Shown here piece after piece: positions 1 to 7,030 of a DNA stretch of 16,744 nt. The notes under the pieces were generated by a model that did not search any database, was not told the origin of the DNA, and worked only from the letters and a program-made list of their open reading frames with translations. The translations under genes and the position numbers were made by a program. This stretch comes from Planctomycetaceae bacterium (GTDB taxonomy: Bacteria; Planctomycetota; Planctomycetia; Pirellulales; Pirellulaceae). The DNA lies in contig DNWZ01000182.1 in the NCBI GenBank assembly GCA_003506095.1, positions 6,077-22,820 of the forward strand, given 5' to 3'. Position 1 is the stretch's first letter, and every line of letters begins with the position of its first letter.

Positions 1-485
1 GCCAGTGCATAGGCGGCATGCCCAATTCGATCGTACTTCTGCTCCATTTCAGCGTCCCCCACGAAGGAGGTGGGAGCTGAAATCTGAAGCCGTAATCGAT
101 CATGCCGCCAGCTCGGATTGCGGTCGAACATCTGTGTCAGCGCCCAAGCGATGTACGCGACAACCAAGACCTCGATTCTCTGTGCTAACTCAGGATCATC
201 GGACAGGTCGTCCATCAGTTCCGCCTTCAGTGAGCCGTAGTCCATTGCGGTTGGCATTCCGAAGCCTGTTGCACCGAAGTAGAGCCGTCCGTCTTGCTCA
301 CGGATTATCGATGGCGACGCTTGGCTCGGGTAACCCGGAACCGCTTCGTCGAACTGAACGATCTTGCCCTGCGGTTCGCCCCAGTATCTCTGGACGACCT
401 TGGTCGAGTGGGTTCCATAGTCAAAACCGATCACTGACAACCGCGGAGGATTGCTGAACGCTTGAATCTGCGAAGTAACATTCAT
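1..485 (-). CDS. Hsp70/actin-fold ATPase, partial (C-terminus outside window)
   Basis: The first 161 residues of an Hsp70-like (actin-fold) ATPase are present; the rest lies beyond the left edge. Seen: GFDYGTHSTK at residues 20-29 matches the phosphate-1 loop (DxGT plus a following Thr/Lys). PSQASPSII at 53-61 sits where Hsp70s have their conserved Pro-Ser strand. LQISAPTSF at 133-141 resembles the strand that closes the first subdomain. The start is fixed by AGGAGG ahead of ATG 485-483 (5-6 nt spacing). That ATG overlaps the helicase stop codon as ATGA, so translation is probably coupled and the two proteins are probably made together. Stand-alone Hsp70-like ATPases occur in several bacterial defence and stress loci, where they may act as an ATP-dependent switch or chaperone; the role here is inferred. 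A ParM/MreB-like filament ATPase cannot be excluded without the C-terminal half. The fold is fairly certain and the function is not. Confidence 0.72.
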   Translation of the reverse strand, partial: MNVTSQIQAFSNPPRLSVIGFDYGTHSTKVVQRYWGEPQGKIVQFDEAVPGYPSQASPSIIREQDGRLYFGATGFGMPTAMDYGSLKAELMDDLSDDPELAQRIEVLVVAYIAWALTQMFDRNPSWRHDRLRLQISAPTSFVGDAEMEQKYDRIGHAAYAL

Positions 486-3400
486 TTCGACACCTCCTGC
501 TTCCCGGCTTTGTGAGACACACGAACTACGCAAATGGCGATCGGATTGTCATTGCTTACTCGCACTAACTTGCGTTCATCGAGCTTTTCGATTTTCCCGC
601 GATGAAGAGCAATCGCCTTTTCGATTTGCCCGCGGTTTAATTGGGCCGCTTGGGCTTGCCCGCGGATTTCGTTGGTCTTGAGCCTTCGACTCTTGATGGC
701 AAGGTGATATTCGTGTTCAGCGACCAATGAGTTGCGTTTGCGAACGTGAGTTGCCTGATTCTCGATGGTCTCGCGGCGTCGCAGTTCAAGCATTCTTCTC
801 AAACTCTCCTGCTCGATGGAGGCCCATGCGGCTTCAGGCATCACCGGCGGAGCCTCACCCATCCATAGTTCTCCTTGCTCCACAACCATCGAGATCAATT
901 GACGTCCGCACTCAGTTTCAACGACATGACCGCTTGGATGGGCGACGGCGATCGTTTCGATTAATCGGCGATCACGAATCCCAAATACCTGTTGCGGCAC
1001 CAGGGCGATGAAGTAGTCGCCTTCGTCGAGGCCAGGACATTCGTTGGGGTCTAGTGCTATATGTGCGGCACCAAGTCTGGCAGTCGCTGAACTCATCTGC
1101 TCTGACAACCCTTCGATCGCGGCCTGCATCAGCGGGTGCGATGGGTTGATCAACTGCAATTCACCATGCTCGAATGCGGCCTCGCCCGAAGTCGTAAATC
1201 GTAGGACATGGTCTAAGGCAAGAAACGACCAGTAACTTCCTTGCTTTCGGGCCGCATCCTGGACATCCCGCCGCAGTTCATCGGTCACTTTGATCGCGAA
1301 CGTATCTTCGCCGACGTGATCGACTTTGACCGACGGATGTTTCGTCCGAAAATAAGTTTCGAGCACTGACAGCATCGACTTATTGCTGACGTATTGGCCG
1401 TGCTTGCGGACCCGTCGCAGTTCTTCGCGGACATGCTCTTCGTGCCCGAACAGTTGCGAGGCCTTTTCGGAAAGCTCCTCGATCATGCGGTCGTTTCGGG
1501 ATATGGCGTTGGCTGCTTGGTCGGCCCGCTGATGCTTCTCTTCCTCAGTCAAAACCGATAGCTTGCCGCTGCGATAATCGTTCAGCAATGACTTCATATG
1601 GTCGCCAATGATCGCCTCCAGCGACCCGACGCTGCGTTCGAAAATGCCGATGCGCTGATACAGCCGATTTAAAATCTGGTCTTCTACCGTTCCTGACATC
1701 ACAAGATTGTGGATATAAATCTTGTCGCTCTTCTGCCCGAGTCGGTCGATGCGGCCAATTCTTTGCTCGACGACCATCGGGTTCCACGGTAGGTCGTAAT
1801 TCACTAGGTGGTGGCAGAACTGAAAGTCGAGGCCTTCGCTACCGACCTCTGTTGACACCAACACCTTTACCGACGGATCGTCTTTGAACATTGCGATCCG
1901 TTTACCACGCTCGTCTCGATCGGGATTGCGAGGATCCGATGCGACTGATCCATCAATCCGCAGCGCTTTAACTCCCATCTGCCTCAGTCGCTTTTCAAGG
2001 TACTGCACTGTCCCTTTGAAGTAGGAAAACACCAGGACCTTCGCGGACTCATCCGTTGCCCAGATTCCGCGAAGGATCTCATCAAACTTGTCAAACTTTG
2101 AATCAGGACCCGACCACTCCGCTTCGTTGAAGCCCGGTGCAGTCGCGGTTGAAACGGCCGAGTCGATCTCGCTCGGAAGAATGTCGGTCAATTCGGTGCT
2201 GTCGTCATCGCGTTTCCCGATCGTGCAACTGGCATAAGCCGCTGGCAGGCAGCTTGCTGCCTGGCGCGCCCGTGTGATTTGGCCCCACGACAACGATGAC
2301 GAAAACCATCCACGTCGCCCGTTCGAATTCACGATCCGCTGGTAGGCTTCGTCTTCCTCGGCGGTCCAACTGCAGATGTTTGGCATCGCGATCCGCTGGG
2401 GTGCATCCGGAATCACGTCACGCTTTCGCGTCCTGGTCAAGATCGTCCCGAGCGGATGAAGGTCCTGGATGCTCCGCTCAATCGCAACCCACTCATCGCG
2501 TTTCGTAGGAGCCGCTGTTTCAAGCGACTCGATCAATTGTCGTGCGAGCGGATCAATCGCCTCATCGCTCCTGCCATCAACCAACACGTGCCTTAAGATC
2601 TTTGTAATCAGTGGCACCTTGGCCGGATCTTGCGTTCTTGCCAAGCCGCTTGCTTGATGAAGCGGCGCATGATACGCCAGCAATGCATCGAACGTCCCCG
2701 GCTCACGAAACTCCGTCGGGCGAAGTGCCGCAAGCAGGTTAAACAAGTCGCGATTATCGAGCTGAACGGGGGTCGCGGTGAGAAACACCATGGCCTGAGC
2801 CGCTTCGCAAAGATTTCGCAGCAGGGCATGTGTTTGCGAAGTCGCATTGCGACCATGATGTGCCTCATCCACGATAACGAGATCGACATTTCCCAGCTTA
2901 TCGAGCAATACGCTCCGGGCACGCTTGGTGCGCATTGCCTGCATCGAAATGATGCCACGGATTTTGCTTTTCCCGGGTCGTTGTGTGAAATCGCGAACCT
3001 TCTCTTCGAACGATCGGCCGTTGAAGATGTCAAAGTCTTGGTTGAACTTTCGGCTTAGTTCGTTCCTCCACTTCTCGCGCAGTCGCGACGGGCAAACGAT
3101 CAACACGCTGTCAAGCGACTGCCTGGCCTCAAGCTCCGTCAGGATTAACCCTGCTTCGATCGTTTTACCCAGACCGACTTCATCAGCGATCAACAATCGT
3201 CGATCTGGTGACTCAAGCATCTTGAGCAGCGGTTTGTATTGATACGATTGGAAAAGGACACGCTGGTTCTGGTAGGCATAGATCGTCGAGCTGTTGGTAT
3301 GACGAATGCGCTCGATAGCCAAAGCGGTCCGAACTGCACTCAGTCGGCCCCAACGCCCTTCGGCCGCAAGCGACTGAAGCGTCTCGCTGTCGCTTGCCAA

Positions 3401-3562
3401 CGGTGCTAGATCGCTTTCCAGCATACTTTTGGTGCCCGAGCCGAAGCGGACGTTGTAGAAGAAGTCGCCAAACTGGCGGATCGGTTCATCGATGATTTGG
3501 CCGACATCATTCGTAGCTTGAAACAGGACGCAGTCACCTTTGCAGAACATTGCTTGAGCCAT
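482..3562 (-). CDS. RapA/HepA-like SNF2 superfamily 2 helicase
   Basis: A SNF2-type ATPase/translocase of 1026 residues. Motifs seen: Q-motif region FQSYQYKPLLKML (104-116), Walker A DEVGLGKT (127-134), DEAH (232-235), TATP (262-265), FSYFKGT (512-518), STEVGSEGLDFQ (570-581) and QRIGRIDRLGQ (600-610). The last two closely resemble the RapA/HepA lineage. Residues 5-55 form a short hydrophobic, glycine-rich segment like the SH3/Tudor-type barrels of RapA-like proteins. The last ~350 residues include charged, probably coiled-coil stretches around 690-740 and 960-1010. The frame is open for 30 codons upstream, but ATG 3562 is preferred: CAAGGA lies about 9 nt before it, and the upstream peptide is hydrophobic and not protein-like. 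It overlaps the downstream Hsp70-like gene by 4 nt and follows the NYN gene by about 100 nt, so the three probably form one operon. RapA-like helicases of this size are common in phage-defence loci (for example DISARM DrmD and Dpd DpdE). None of the other genes of those systems is visible, so I do not assign it to them. Confidence 0.9.
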   Translation of the reverse strand: MAQAMFCKGDCVLFQATNDVGQIIDEPIRQFGDFFYNVRFGSGTKSMLESDLAPLASDSETLQSLAAEGRWGRLSAVRTALAIERIRHTNSSTIYAYQNQRVLFQSYQYKPLLKMLESPDRRLLIADEVGLGKTIEAGLILTELEARQSLDSVLIVCPSRLREKWRNELSRKFNQDFDIFNGRSFEEKVRDFTQRPGKSKIRGIISMQAMRTKRARSVLLDKLGNVDLVIVDEAHHGRNATSQTHALLRNLCEAAQAMVFLTATPVQLDNRDLFNLLAALRPTEFREPGTFDALLAYHAPLHQASGLARTQDPAKVPLITKILRHVLVDGRSDEAIDPLARQLIESLETAAPTKRDEWVAIERSIQDLHPLGTILTRTRKRDVIPDAPQRIAMPNICSWTAEEDEAYQRIVNSNGRRGWFSSSLSWGQITRARQAASCLPAAYASCTIGKRDDDSTELTDILPSEIDSAVSTATAPGFNEAEWSGPDSKFDKFDEILRGIWATDESAKVLVFSYFKGTVQYLEKRLRQMGVKALRIDGSVASDPRNPDRDERGKRIAMFKDDPSVKVLVSTEVGSEGLDFQFCHHLVNYDLPWNPMVVEQRIGRIDRLGQKSDKIYIHNLVMSGTVEDQILNRLYQRIGIFERSVGSLEAIIGDHMKSLLNDYRSGKLSVLTEEEKHQRADQAANAISRNDRMIEELSEKASQLFGHEEHVREELRRVRKHGQYVSNKSMLSVLETYFRTKHPSVKVDHVGEDTFAIKVTDELRRDVQDAARKQGSYWSFLALDHVLRFTTSGEAAFEHGELQLINPSHPLMQAAIEGLSEQMSSATARLGAAHIALDPNECPGLDEGDYFIALVPQQVFGIRDRRLIETIAVAHPSGHVVETECGRQLISMVVEQGELWMGEAPPVMPEAAWASIEQESLRRMLELRRRETIENQATHVRKRNSLVAEHEYHLAIKSRRLKTNEIRGQAQAAQLNRGQIEKAIALHRGKIEKLDERKLVRVSNDNPIAICVVRVSHKAGKQEVSK

Positions 3563-3664
3563 GAGATGATTCCTTGAGAGATAGGGTGGATGAGCCGACG
3601 GATTGAAAACGGGACAATATAAAAAGACAATTCGCGAATGGAAGAATCGCAACAGATCGGTTCG
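3563..3664 (-). promoter_or_regulatory. NYN-helicase intercistronic gap
   Basis: The 102 nt between the NYN stop and the helicase ATG hold a Shine-Dalgarno-like AAGGA near the ATG and a perfect 10-nt palindrome, ATTCGCGAAT, at 3630-3639. On the minus strand the palindrome is followed by an A/T-rich stretch (TTTTTATATT). A secondary promoter or operator for the helicase-Hsp70 pair is possible, but no good -35/-10 pair is evident. Confidence 0.3.
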
Positions 3665-4405
3665 TTAAACAGGTCGCTGCTGTGCCAGCTTGCGATAAAG
3701 TTCGTTGCGGGTTTTGGCTTGGCGACCGTATTCGATGTAAGTTAGTTCTTCGTACCAGTGGTCGAGCTCGATGACTTGACCATGCTGGGTCGCCCATTCA
3801 CCCAAGGCGGTGTTTAAAGAATGTCGCCACGACAGCACTTCGATCTCGAACCCGAGATGATGAAAAGCTTTCAATGCCGGCAAAAAGCCGGATCCTTCGA
3901 GATGGCCATTGCCATCGCCAGTGGCAAGGACAATGACACCAGGTGTAGGCGGATTCGGCGCAACCTGGCGAAATATTTTATATGCCATCTTCGCGATAAT
4001 CATTTCGTCAACGCCTTGCTCTGTATTGCTTCGACAGCCCAATTCGCAAACCTCAAACTGAATGCCTGAGCTTTCGGCCTGAGCCTTCACGCCCTCGCCG
4101 CGATGCAGGCCCGCAGCAGCGTAACCGCTGCCCCAGACTCGATCTTGCTGAACGAATTGTCGTAAGTTTTCGAAATGCACTCGAACATCAGAACACCGCA
4201 AAGGACCTTCGCCCTTGCTTGCCGCAACGGTCTTTGCACCGATCATGATATTAGACATGTCTAAGAAGAAATGGACTGGTCGGTCGCGATCGTCTGAACG
4301 ACGCCCGCACGTTCTTGATCGTCCGGCAGGCGGTCGAATACCCAAACTGTTGAACGCAGGAACGGGTGCGAATCGAATCTTTGAAGCGGTGAATACTTTG
4401 CTCAT
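3665..4405 (-). CDS. NYN-domain (PIN-like) putative ribonuclease
   Basis: A 246-residue protein whose core matches the NYN/LabA family of metal-dependent, PIN-like nucleases. Acidic signature residues seen: VHFFLDMSN at 44-52 (Asp49, Asn52), QGVDEMI at 130-136 (Asp133) and VLATGDGNGH at 159-168 (Asp164), followed by LPALKAFHHLGFEIEVLSW, which matches the usual strand-helix-strand after the third acid. The canonical Ser-Gly-Asp-Ser-Asp is changed to Thr-Gly-Asp-Gly-Asn, so one acidic position is an Asn. Activity may be altered, or this may be subfamily variation. The first ~40 residues are basic and Arg/Pro-rich. ATG 4405 was chosen over an upstream ATG because AGGA lies 7-8 nt ahead of it. 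It appears to be the first gene of the NYN-helicase-Hsp70 operon. NYN proteins act on RNA in processing or quality control; an effector RNase of a defence module is a reasonable inference, untested here. Confidence 0.82.
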   Translation of the reverse strand: MSKVFTASKIRFAPVPAFNSLGIRPPAGRSRTCGRRSDDRDRPVHFFLDMSNIMIGAKTVAASKGEGPLRCSDVRVHFENLRQFVQQDRVWGSGYAAAGLHRGEGVKAQAESSGIQFEVCELGCRSNTEQGVDEMIIAKMAYKIFRQVAPNPPTPGVIVLATGDGNGHLEGSGFLPALKAFHHLGFEIEVLSWRHSLNTALGEWATQHGQVIELDHWYEELTYIEYGRQAKTRNELYRKLAQQRPV

Positions 4406-4564
4406 TTTGTTTCCTGAGAATGGATTGAGATTGCCGGTCAAGCGGTTTTGGCGGTCGGCGTGAAAGTGACATCCAGGGCAGATATTCAAACACTCACGAG
4501 TGCTTAAGTGATTTCCTATAAGCCCACACCCATATGGTACGGGCGACTCATTCCTATATCAAAC

Positions 4565-4570
4565 ATTATA
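4565..4570 (-). promoter_or_regulatory. Candidate -10 box for the NYN-helicase-Hsp70 operon
   Basis: The minus strand reads a perfect TATAAT inside an A/T-rich tract (about 4505-4600) some 160 nt upstream of the NYN start. No convincing -35 hexamer is seen at 16-18 nt spacing. Planctomycete promoters are poorly characterised, so this is only a position worth mapping. Confidence 0.3.
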
Positions 4571-4642
4571 AGAAAAATATTTCATTTATAGATTGTTACA
4601 GTGCGGCTAATTGCGTCGTTTGAAAACCTAGAGTCAAAACTG

Positions 4643-4657
4643 GCATTTTATAAATGC
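4643..4657. promoter_or_regulatory. 15-nt perfect palindrome upstream of the NYN operon
   Basis: GCATTT-TAT-AAATGC is perfectly self-complementary with a 3-nt centre, in the A/T-rich region upstream of operon A and about 75 nt further out than the candidate -10 box. Its size suits a dimeric regulator. Chance occurrence in A/T-rich DNA cannot be excluded. Confidence 0.25.
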
Positions 4658-4749
4658 GTTCATTTGTCGTTTCATTTCTATTTTCATTCCTAATTAATTT
4701 CCTAGTGGCTAACTCTGCCGTTCAATTCTTAGCGTCGCGAGGATTTTCA

Positions 4750-4811
4750 TAGTCGTCTTTCGCTTCGCGAATTAACGCCGGACACAACTTTCGCGGAGCG
4801 AAAGGCGACTA
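4750..4811. repeat. Long intergenic hairpin, REP-like element of planctomycete type
   Basis: Two 22-nt arms (4750-4771 and 4790-4811) are complementary except for two positions that become G-U pairs in RNA, separated by an 18-nt loop. The right arm contains TCGCGGAGCGAAAGGCGAC and is followed by ATTTTT, so a plus-strand transcript would carry a terminator-like structure. From memory, near-identical strings are scattered between genes in Rhodopirellula and relatives. That is why I infer this host lineage and call it a dispersed repeat rather than a one-off terminator. Confidence 0.6.
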
Positions 4812-4909
4812 TTTTTGTGCGATGCTTAAGCAATTCTGAACCTCGCTGGGTTATCGCGGAGTATGCGTGCCTCGCGTTTCCGCTTCCGGCCTTCGCTGAT
4901 CAAGCCGAA

Positions 4910-4937
4910 GCGATAGGCGATAGGCGATAGGCGGTGG
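4910..4937. repeat. Heptanucleotide tandem repeat GCGATAG x3 plus a degenerate copy
   Basis: GCGATAG occurs three times in perfect tandem (4910-4930) and is followed by a decayed unit, GCGGTGG. It lies in non-coding DNA. It is a slippage-type microsatellite with no function visible. Confidence 0.7.
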
Positions 4938-6117
4938 CGATCAGGCCGATCTGCTCTACCTGTACAAGGTGTGTTTTTGGAGCTGTCCACCGACCGCGGC
5001 ACTGCCGCCCCCCCCGATCGGCTCTATGTTTAGGCCTAGGTCTCGATGAGCAGAGCGTTTGCCCGTCAATTACTAAATCGTCGCAGGGGTGACATCGGCC
5101 TCTTTGGCTATGCCTTACAGATGGTGTTGCGATATGGATACGTTGGCTAATATGCTTGGCAGTCACCAAAGCAAAGGGAGGGCGTTGGGGCAACGGCGTG
5201 AAGCCCTTCCAACTGGCGAGTTACGGGCAGGATGGTGGTCTGTTACGACGAAAAGCCGTTGATCGACCCATTTGGCCGCGCACTGGCGACGCCCGTGCGT
5301 CGGATTGCCCTCGACAAATAGGGAGTTCGTCCTGCAGGCGGATAGTCGTCTGTCGCTCGCCGCAAACAAAGCAATGACCGACAATGTTAAAAAACGGCGA
5401 CGAGCGGCACCATCAACTCTCCCGCTTTGGGTTTGCCTTCGGGCGTTCGGGGGTCCACCAAGCAAGCTCGATGATGTTGGCCGACCTGCGTCAATTGTTG
5501 CAATGTTTGCCGGCAGCTGGGATTTGAAAAAGGCCTTCAGGCGACCAGGGCTCGGTCACCTGCCGTGGCAAACATGTCGCATGCGTCTGGCAATCGCTCG
5601 CGGGAACATAGTGGCCGCCAGTGGCCCAAAAATCGCCCCAGATCAATCCGGCCGACTGCCAAGTGGTTTCTGCCTCCTTGTTGCGTTAAGGCCCTGCAGG
5701 GCGAGCCCAGGGCCGTCTTTGCTTTGCTACCGTCTCACGCTTGGGTGGCAAAGACTCGATGGACGTTTCGTGCCATTCGCCAATCCGACCCAAGCACAGG
5801 CGAGCAATCCATTCTCGCAATCAAGATCACCGGCGAACGCTCGTGTAAAATCGGCAACCCAACCTCGGCAGTCTGGGCGAATCGTGTCATACCGATTTCG
5901 AAAACGAGCCACAACCTGTTGGGCAAGGGATCGAAGCGATCCCGCCCCAGGTCCTTGTAGTTTTCGTAATCGGTGAACAAGTCGTCGGCAGCGAGTTGGC
6001 AAAGTGCGGTTAGGCCCAGCCAGGTACCATTGCTCACAAAAGTTTCTGCTCTTTCGCCAAGTCGGACCACCGGCCCAAAGCTAAGCCACTGAGCCGCAGG
6101 CCAGCAACACGAGGACC

Positions 6118-6318
6118 GTGTCCGCTGTATCGACTCGACGCCCCGCCACACCGGCTCAAATCAAAGCGATCCACGCGATTGCCGGCAAGGCGGGCATCGA
6201 AGTCGCCAGCGAACTCGGCCAGCACTACGGCATCCGCAACCCACAGCAACTGAGCATCGGTCAGGCCAGCGAAATGATCGCCCACCTCAAGCAGTCGCTC
6301 ACGCCCACAACGGCGTAA
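6118..6318 (+). CDS. 66-residue orphan C-terminal module (small or truncated gene)
   Basis: A GTG-started frame encodes 66 residues, with TPAQIKAIHAIAGKAG at about 11-26 and LSIGQASEMIAHLK at about 45-58. This pattern (TPxQxxAIxAIA ... GxxxPxxLSxxxASxxIxxLK) resembles a short helical module I have seen at the C-terminus of phage and plasmid proteins, including Rad52-like annealing proteins. That resemblance is from memory. The frame is closed upstream by a stop at 6082-6084 and contains no ATG. The best start is GTG 6118, with GAGG a few bases upstream. A strong terminator begins 20 nt after the stop, so this is a genuine gene 3' end. The likeliest reading is the surviving tail of a larger gene whose 5' part was lost. 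A genuine small protein is the alternative. Confidence 0.5.
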   Translation: MSAVSTRRPATPAQIKAIHAIAGKAGIEVASELGQHYGIRNPQQLSIGQASEMIAHLKQSLTPTTA

Positions 6319-6338
6319 GCGATTGCGCATATAGAAAT

Positions 6339-6370
6339 CACCCGCCCGTTATTGGTGGGTGTTTTTTTTT
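6339..6370 (+). terminator. Rho-independent terminator
   Basis: An 8-bp stem, CACCCGCC/GGTGGGTG (one G-U pair), with a 7-nt loop (6347-6353), is followed immediately by nine T residues (6362-6370). It lies 20 nt after the stop of the 66-residue frame on the same strand. It is a textbook intrinsic terminator and the clearest in the window. Confidence 0.85.
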
Positions 6371-6605
6371 AGCTACCAGCGGTCTGCTTCACCGGCAGAT
6401 GTCGATTCGCGCATGGTTCAGCTTTTGGTGCAATCCACCAAGCTTGCCCACTAAGGCCACTTGATGCCACGCTCAGGTGTGGCATCGCCACGGAGAACTT
6501 GCACGGATTCGAAAAGATTGCGCTGGCGACGCTCGGCTATCTGGGGTGCACAATGCCCACATCGCTGCGAAGAACAATAAAGCCCTGGCGTTCGCCTGAG
6601 TCGCT
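6371..6605 (+). other. Decayed sequence between terminator and GIY-YIG-like remnant
   Basis: No intact gene. On the plus strand, short protein-like pieces in two frames (ENLHGFEKIALATLGYL, then after a frame change VHNAHIAAKNNKALAFA ending at a stop near 6598) suggest a frameshifted remnant of one gene. A perfect 8-bp inverted repeat (GATGCCAC, 6463-6470 and 6479-6486) is also present. I could not identify the original gene. Confidence 0.35.
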
Positions 6606-6731
6606 ATGGCTCGCAAATTCACGCTAAATCCCGAAAGCCTCATGCGGTAATATGCCGTTTACGTCGTGGTCGAGAGAGAAGTCGGCGACACGAAAGTCTA
6701 CGTTGGAAATACCGGTTACGGGCGGCGGTGA
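6606..6731 (+). pseudogene. Remnant of a GIY-YIG-like nuclease gene
   Basis: From ATG 6606 the frame reads MARKFTLNPESLMR, then a TAA stop, then continues in the same frame YAVYVVVEREVGDTKVYVG ... and ends at TGA 6729-6731. The paired strands Y-x-VYVVV and KVYVGNTG match the two-strand GIY-YIG nuclease core (xYxxY ... VYVGKTG). Catalytic residues expected further downstream are missing, because the frame stops just before the C-terminus of the oppositely oriented DUF7249-like gene. With an internal stop and no C-terminal half, it is a broken gene. The family call rests on about 27 residues and is tentative. Confidence 0.35.
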
Positions 6732-6748
6732 CGATCACGACCGCCACG

Positions 6749-7030
6749 TCACGCCGTGGCTTCGGCTTCGATCCAATGCTTGGCAATTTCCTGCCAATTA
6801 ACCTCGGAGAGAGCACCCCGTAGCAAGTCAGCCATCACGCCTGCATGATCGCCGAGCACAGTGCTCGCTGCATCTTCGTGATATTCCTTTATCTGTTGCG
6901 ACAGCTCGTAAACATCGTCGGCATTAATGGCCAACTGCTGGAAGTGCTCGTAAGTGCCTTCCTCGTTGTCCATCCACAAATTGATGCACCAGGTCTCGTA
7001 ATTCGACCAACCGTTATATTTTTCGCTCAT
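6749..7030 (-). CDS. Small DUF7249-like protein
   Basis: A 93-residue acidic protein opening with NGWSNYETWCINLWMDN (residues 6-22). This Trp/Tyr-rich signature (NGWxNYETWxxxLWxxN-E-G) is typical of a family of small proteins of unknown function found in plasmids, phages and accessory regions of diverse bacteria (DUF7249-type, named from memory). The remainder is helical and acidic, with no metal or nucleotide motif seen. ATG 7030 is preferred because AAGG lies about 8 nt upstream and family members begin close to the NGW motif. The frame stays open well upstream, and about 30 codons directly before the ATG (for example TSYQGCVYCVGRFGGFKVYP) have high GC at third positions and look protein-like. 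An unusual upstream start or a fused N-terminal segment is therefore possible. It is divergent from the Mrr-like gene. Confidence 0.7.
   Translation of the reverse strand: MSEKYNGWSNYETWCINLWMDNEEGTYEHFQQLAINADDVYELSQQIKEYHEDAASTVLGDHAGVMADLLRGALSEVNWQEIAKHWIEAEATA

Larger units (their letters stand above)
4406..6117. other. Gene-poor stretch between the NYN operon and the orphan module
   Basis: About 1.7 kb without a supportable gene. The first ~300 nt are A/T-rich and look like a promoter region for the minus-strand operon. A long hairpin (4750-4811) and a heptamer repeat (4910-4937) follow. From about 5000 the sequence has coding-like base composition in short pieces broken by stops in every frame. 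The longest open stretch (minus strand, 5735-6151) contains protein-like segments such as LAADDLFTDYENYKDLGRD but has no recognisable domain and no good start signal. I read the region as eroded accessory DNA. An 8-C run sits near 5008-5015. Confidence 0.5.

Noticed and set aside
5..457. Open plus-strand frame of 150 codons at the left edge
   Set aside because: It is antisense to the Hsp70-like gene, whose ATPase motif and coupled start are clear; the peptide is Arg/Ser/Pro-rich with no domain.
482..3562. Assigning the SNF2 helicase to DISARM (DrmD) or to the Dpd 7-deazaguanine system (DpdE)
   Set aside because: None of the partner genes (DUF1998 DrmB, PLD DrmC, DpdA transglycosylase and others) is in the window. 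RapA-like helicase similarity alone is not specific.
4731..5200. tRNA, riboswitch or replication-origin signals in the gene-poor region
   Set aside because: No tRNA-like cloverleaf, T-loop consensus, DnaA-box cluster or iteron series could be found by eye. The heptamer repeat is too short and few-copy for iterons.
5272..5976. Plus-strand frame of 234 codons
   Set aside because: The composition (Arg, Pro, Ser, Cys-rich, no hydrophobic core pattern) looks like non-coding high-GC DNA, and no family features are seen.
5735..6151. Minus-strand frame of 138 codons with some protein-like stretches
   Set aside because: No Shine-Dalgarno, no recognisable domain, and it overlaps the better supported plus-strand 66-residue frame. 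Kept only as part of the eroded region.
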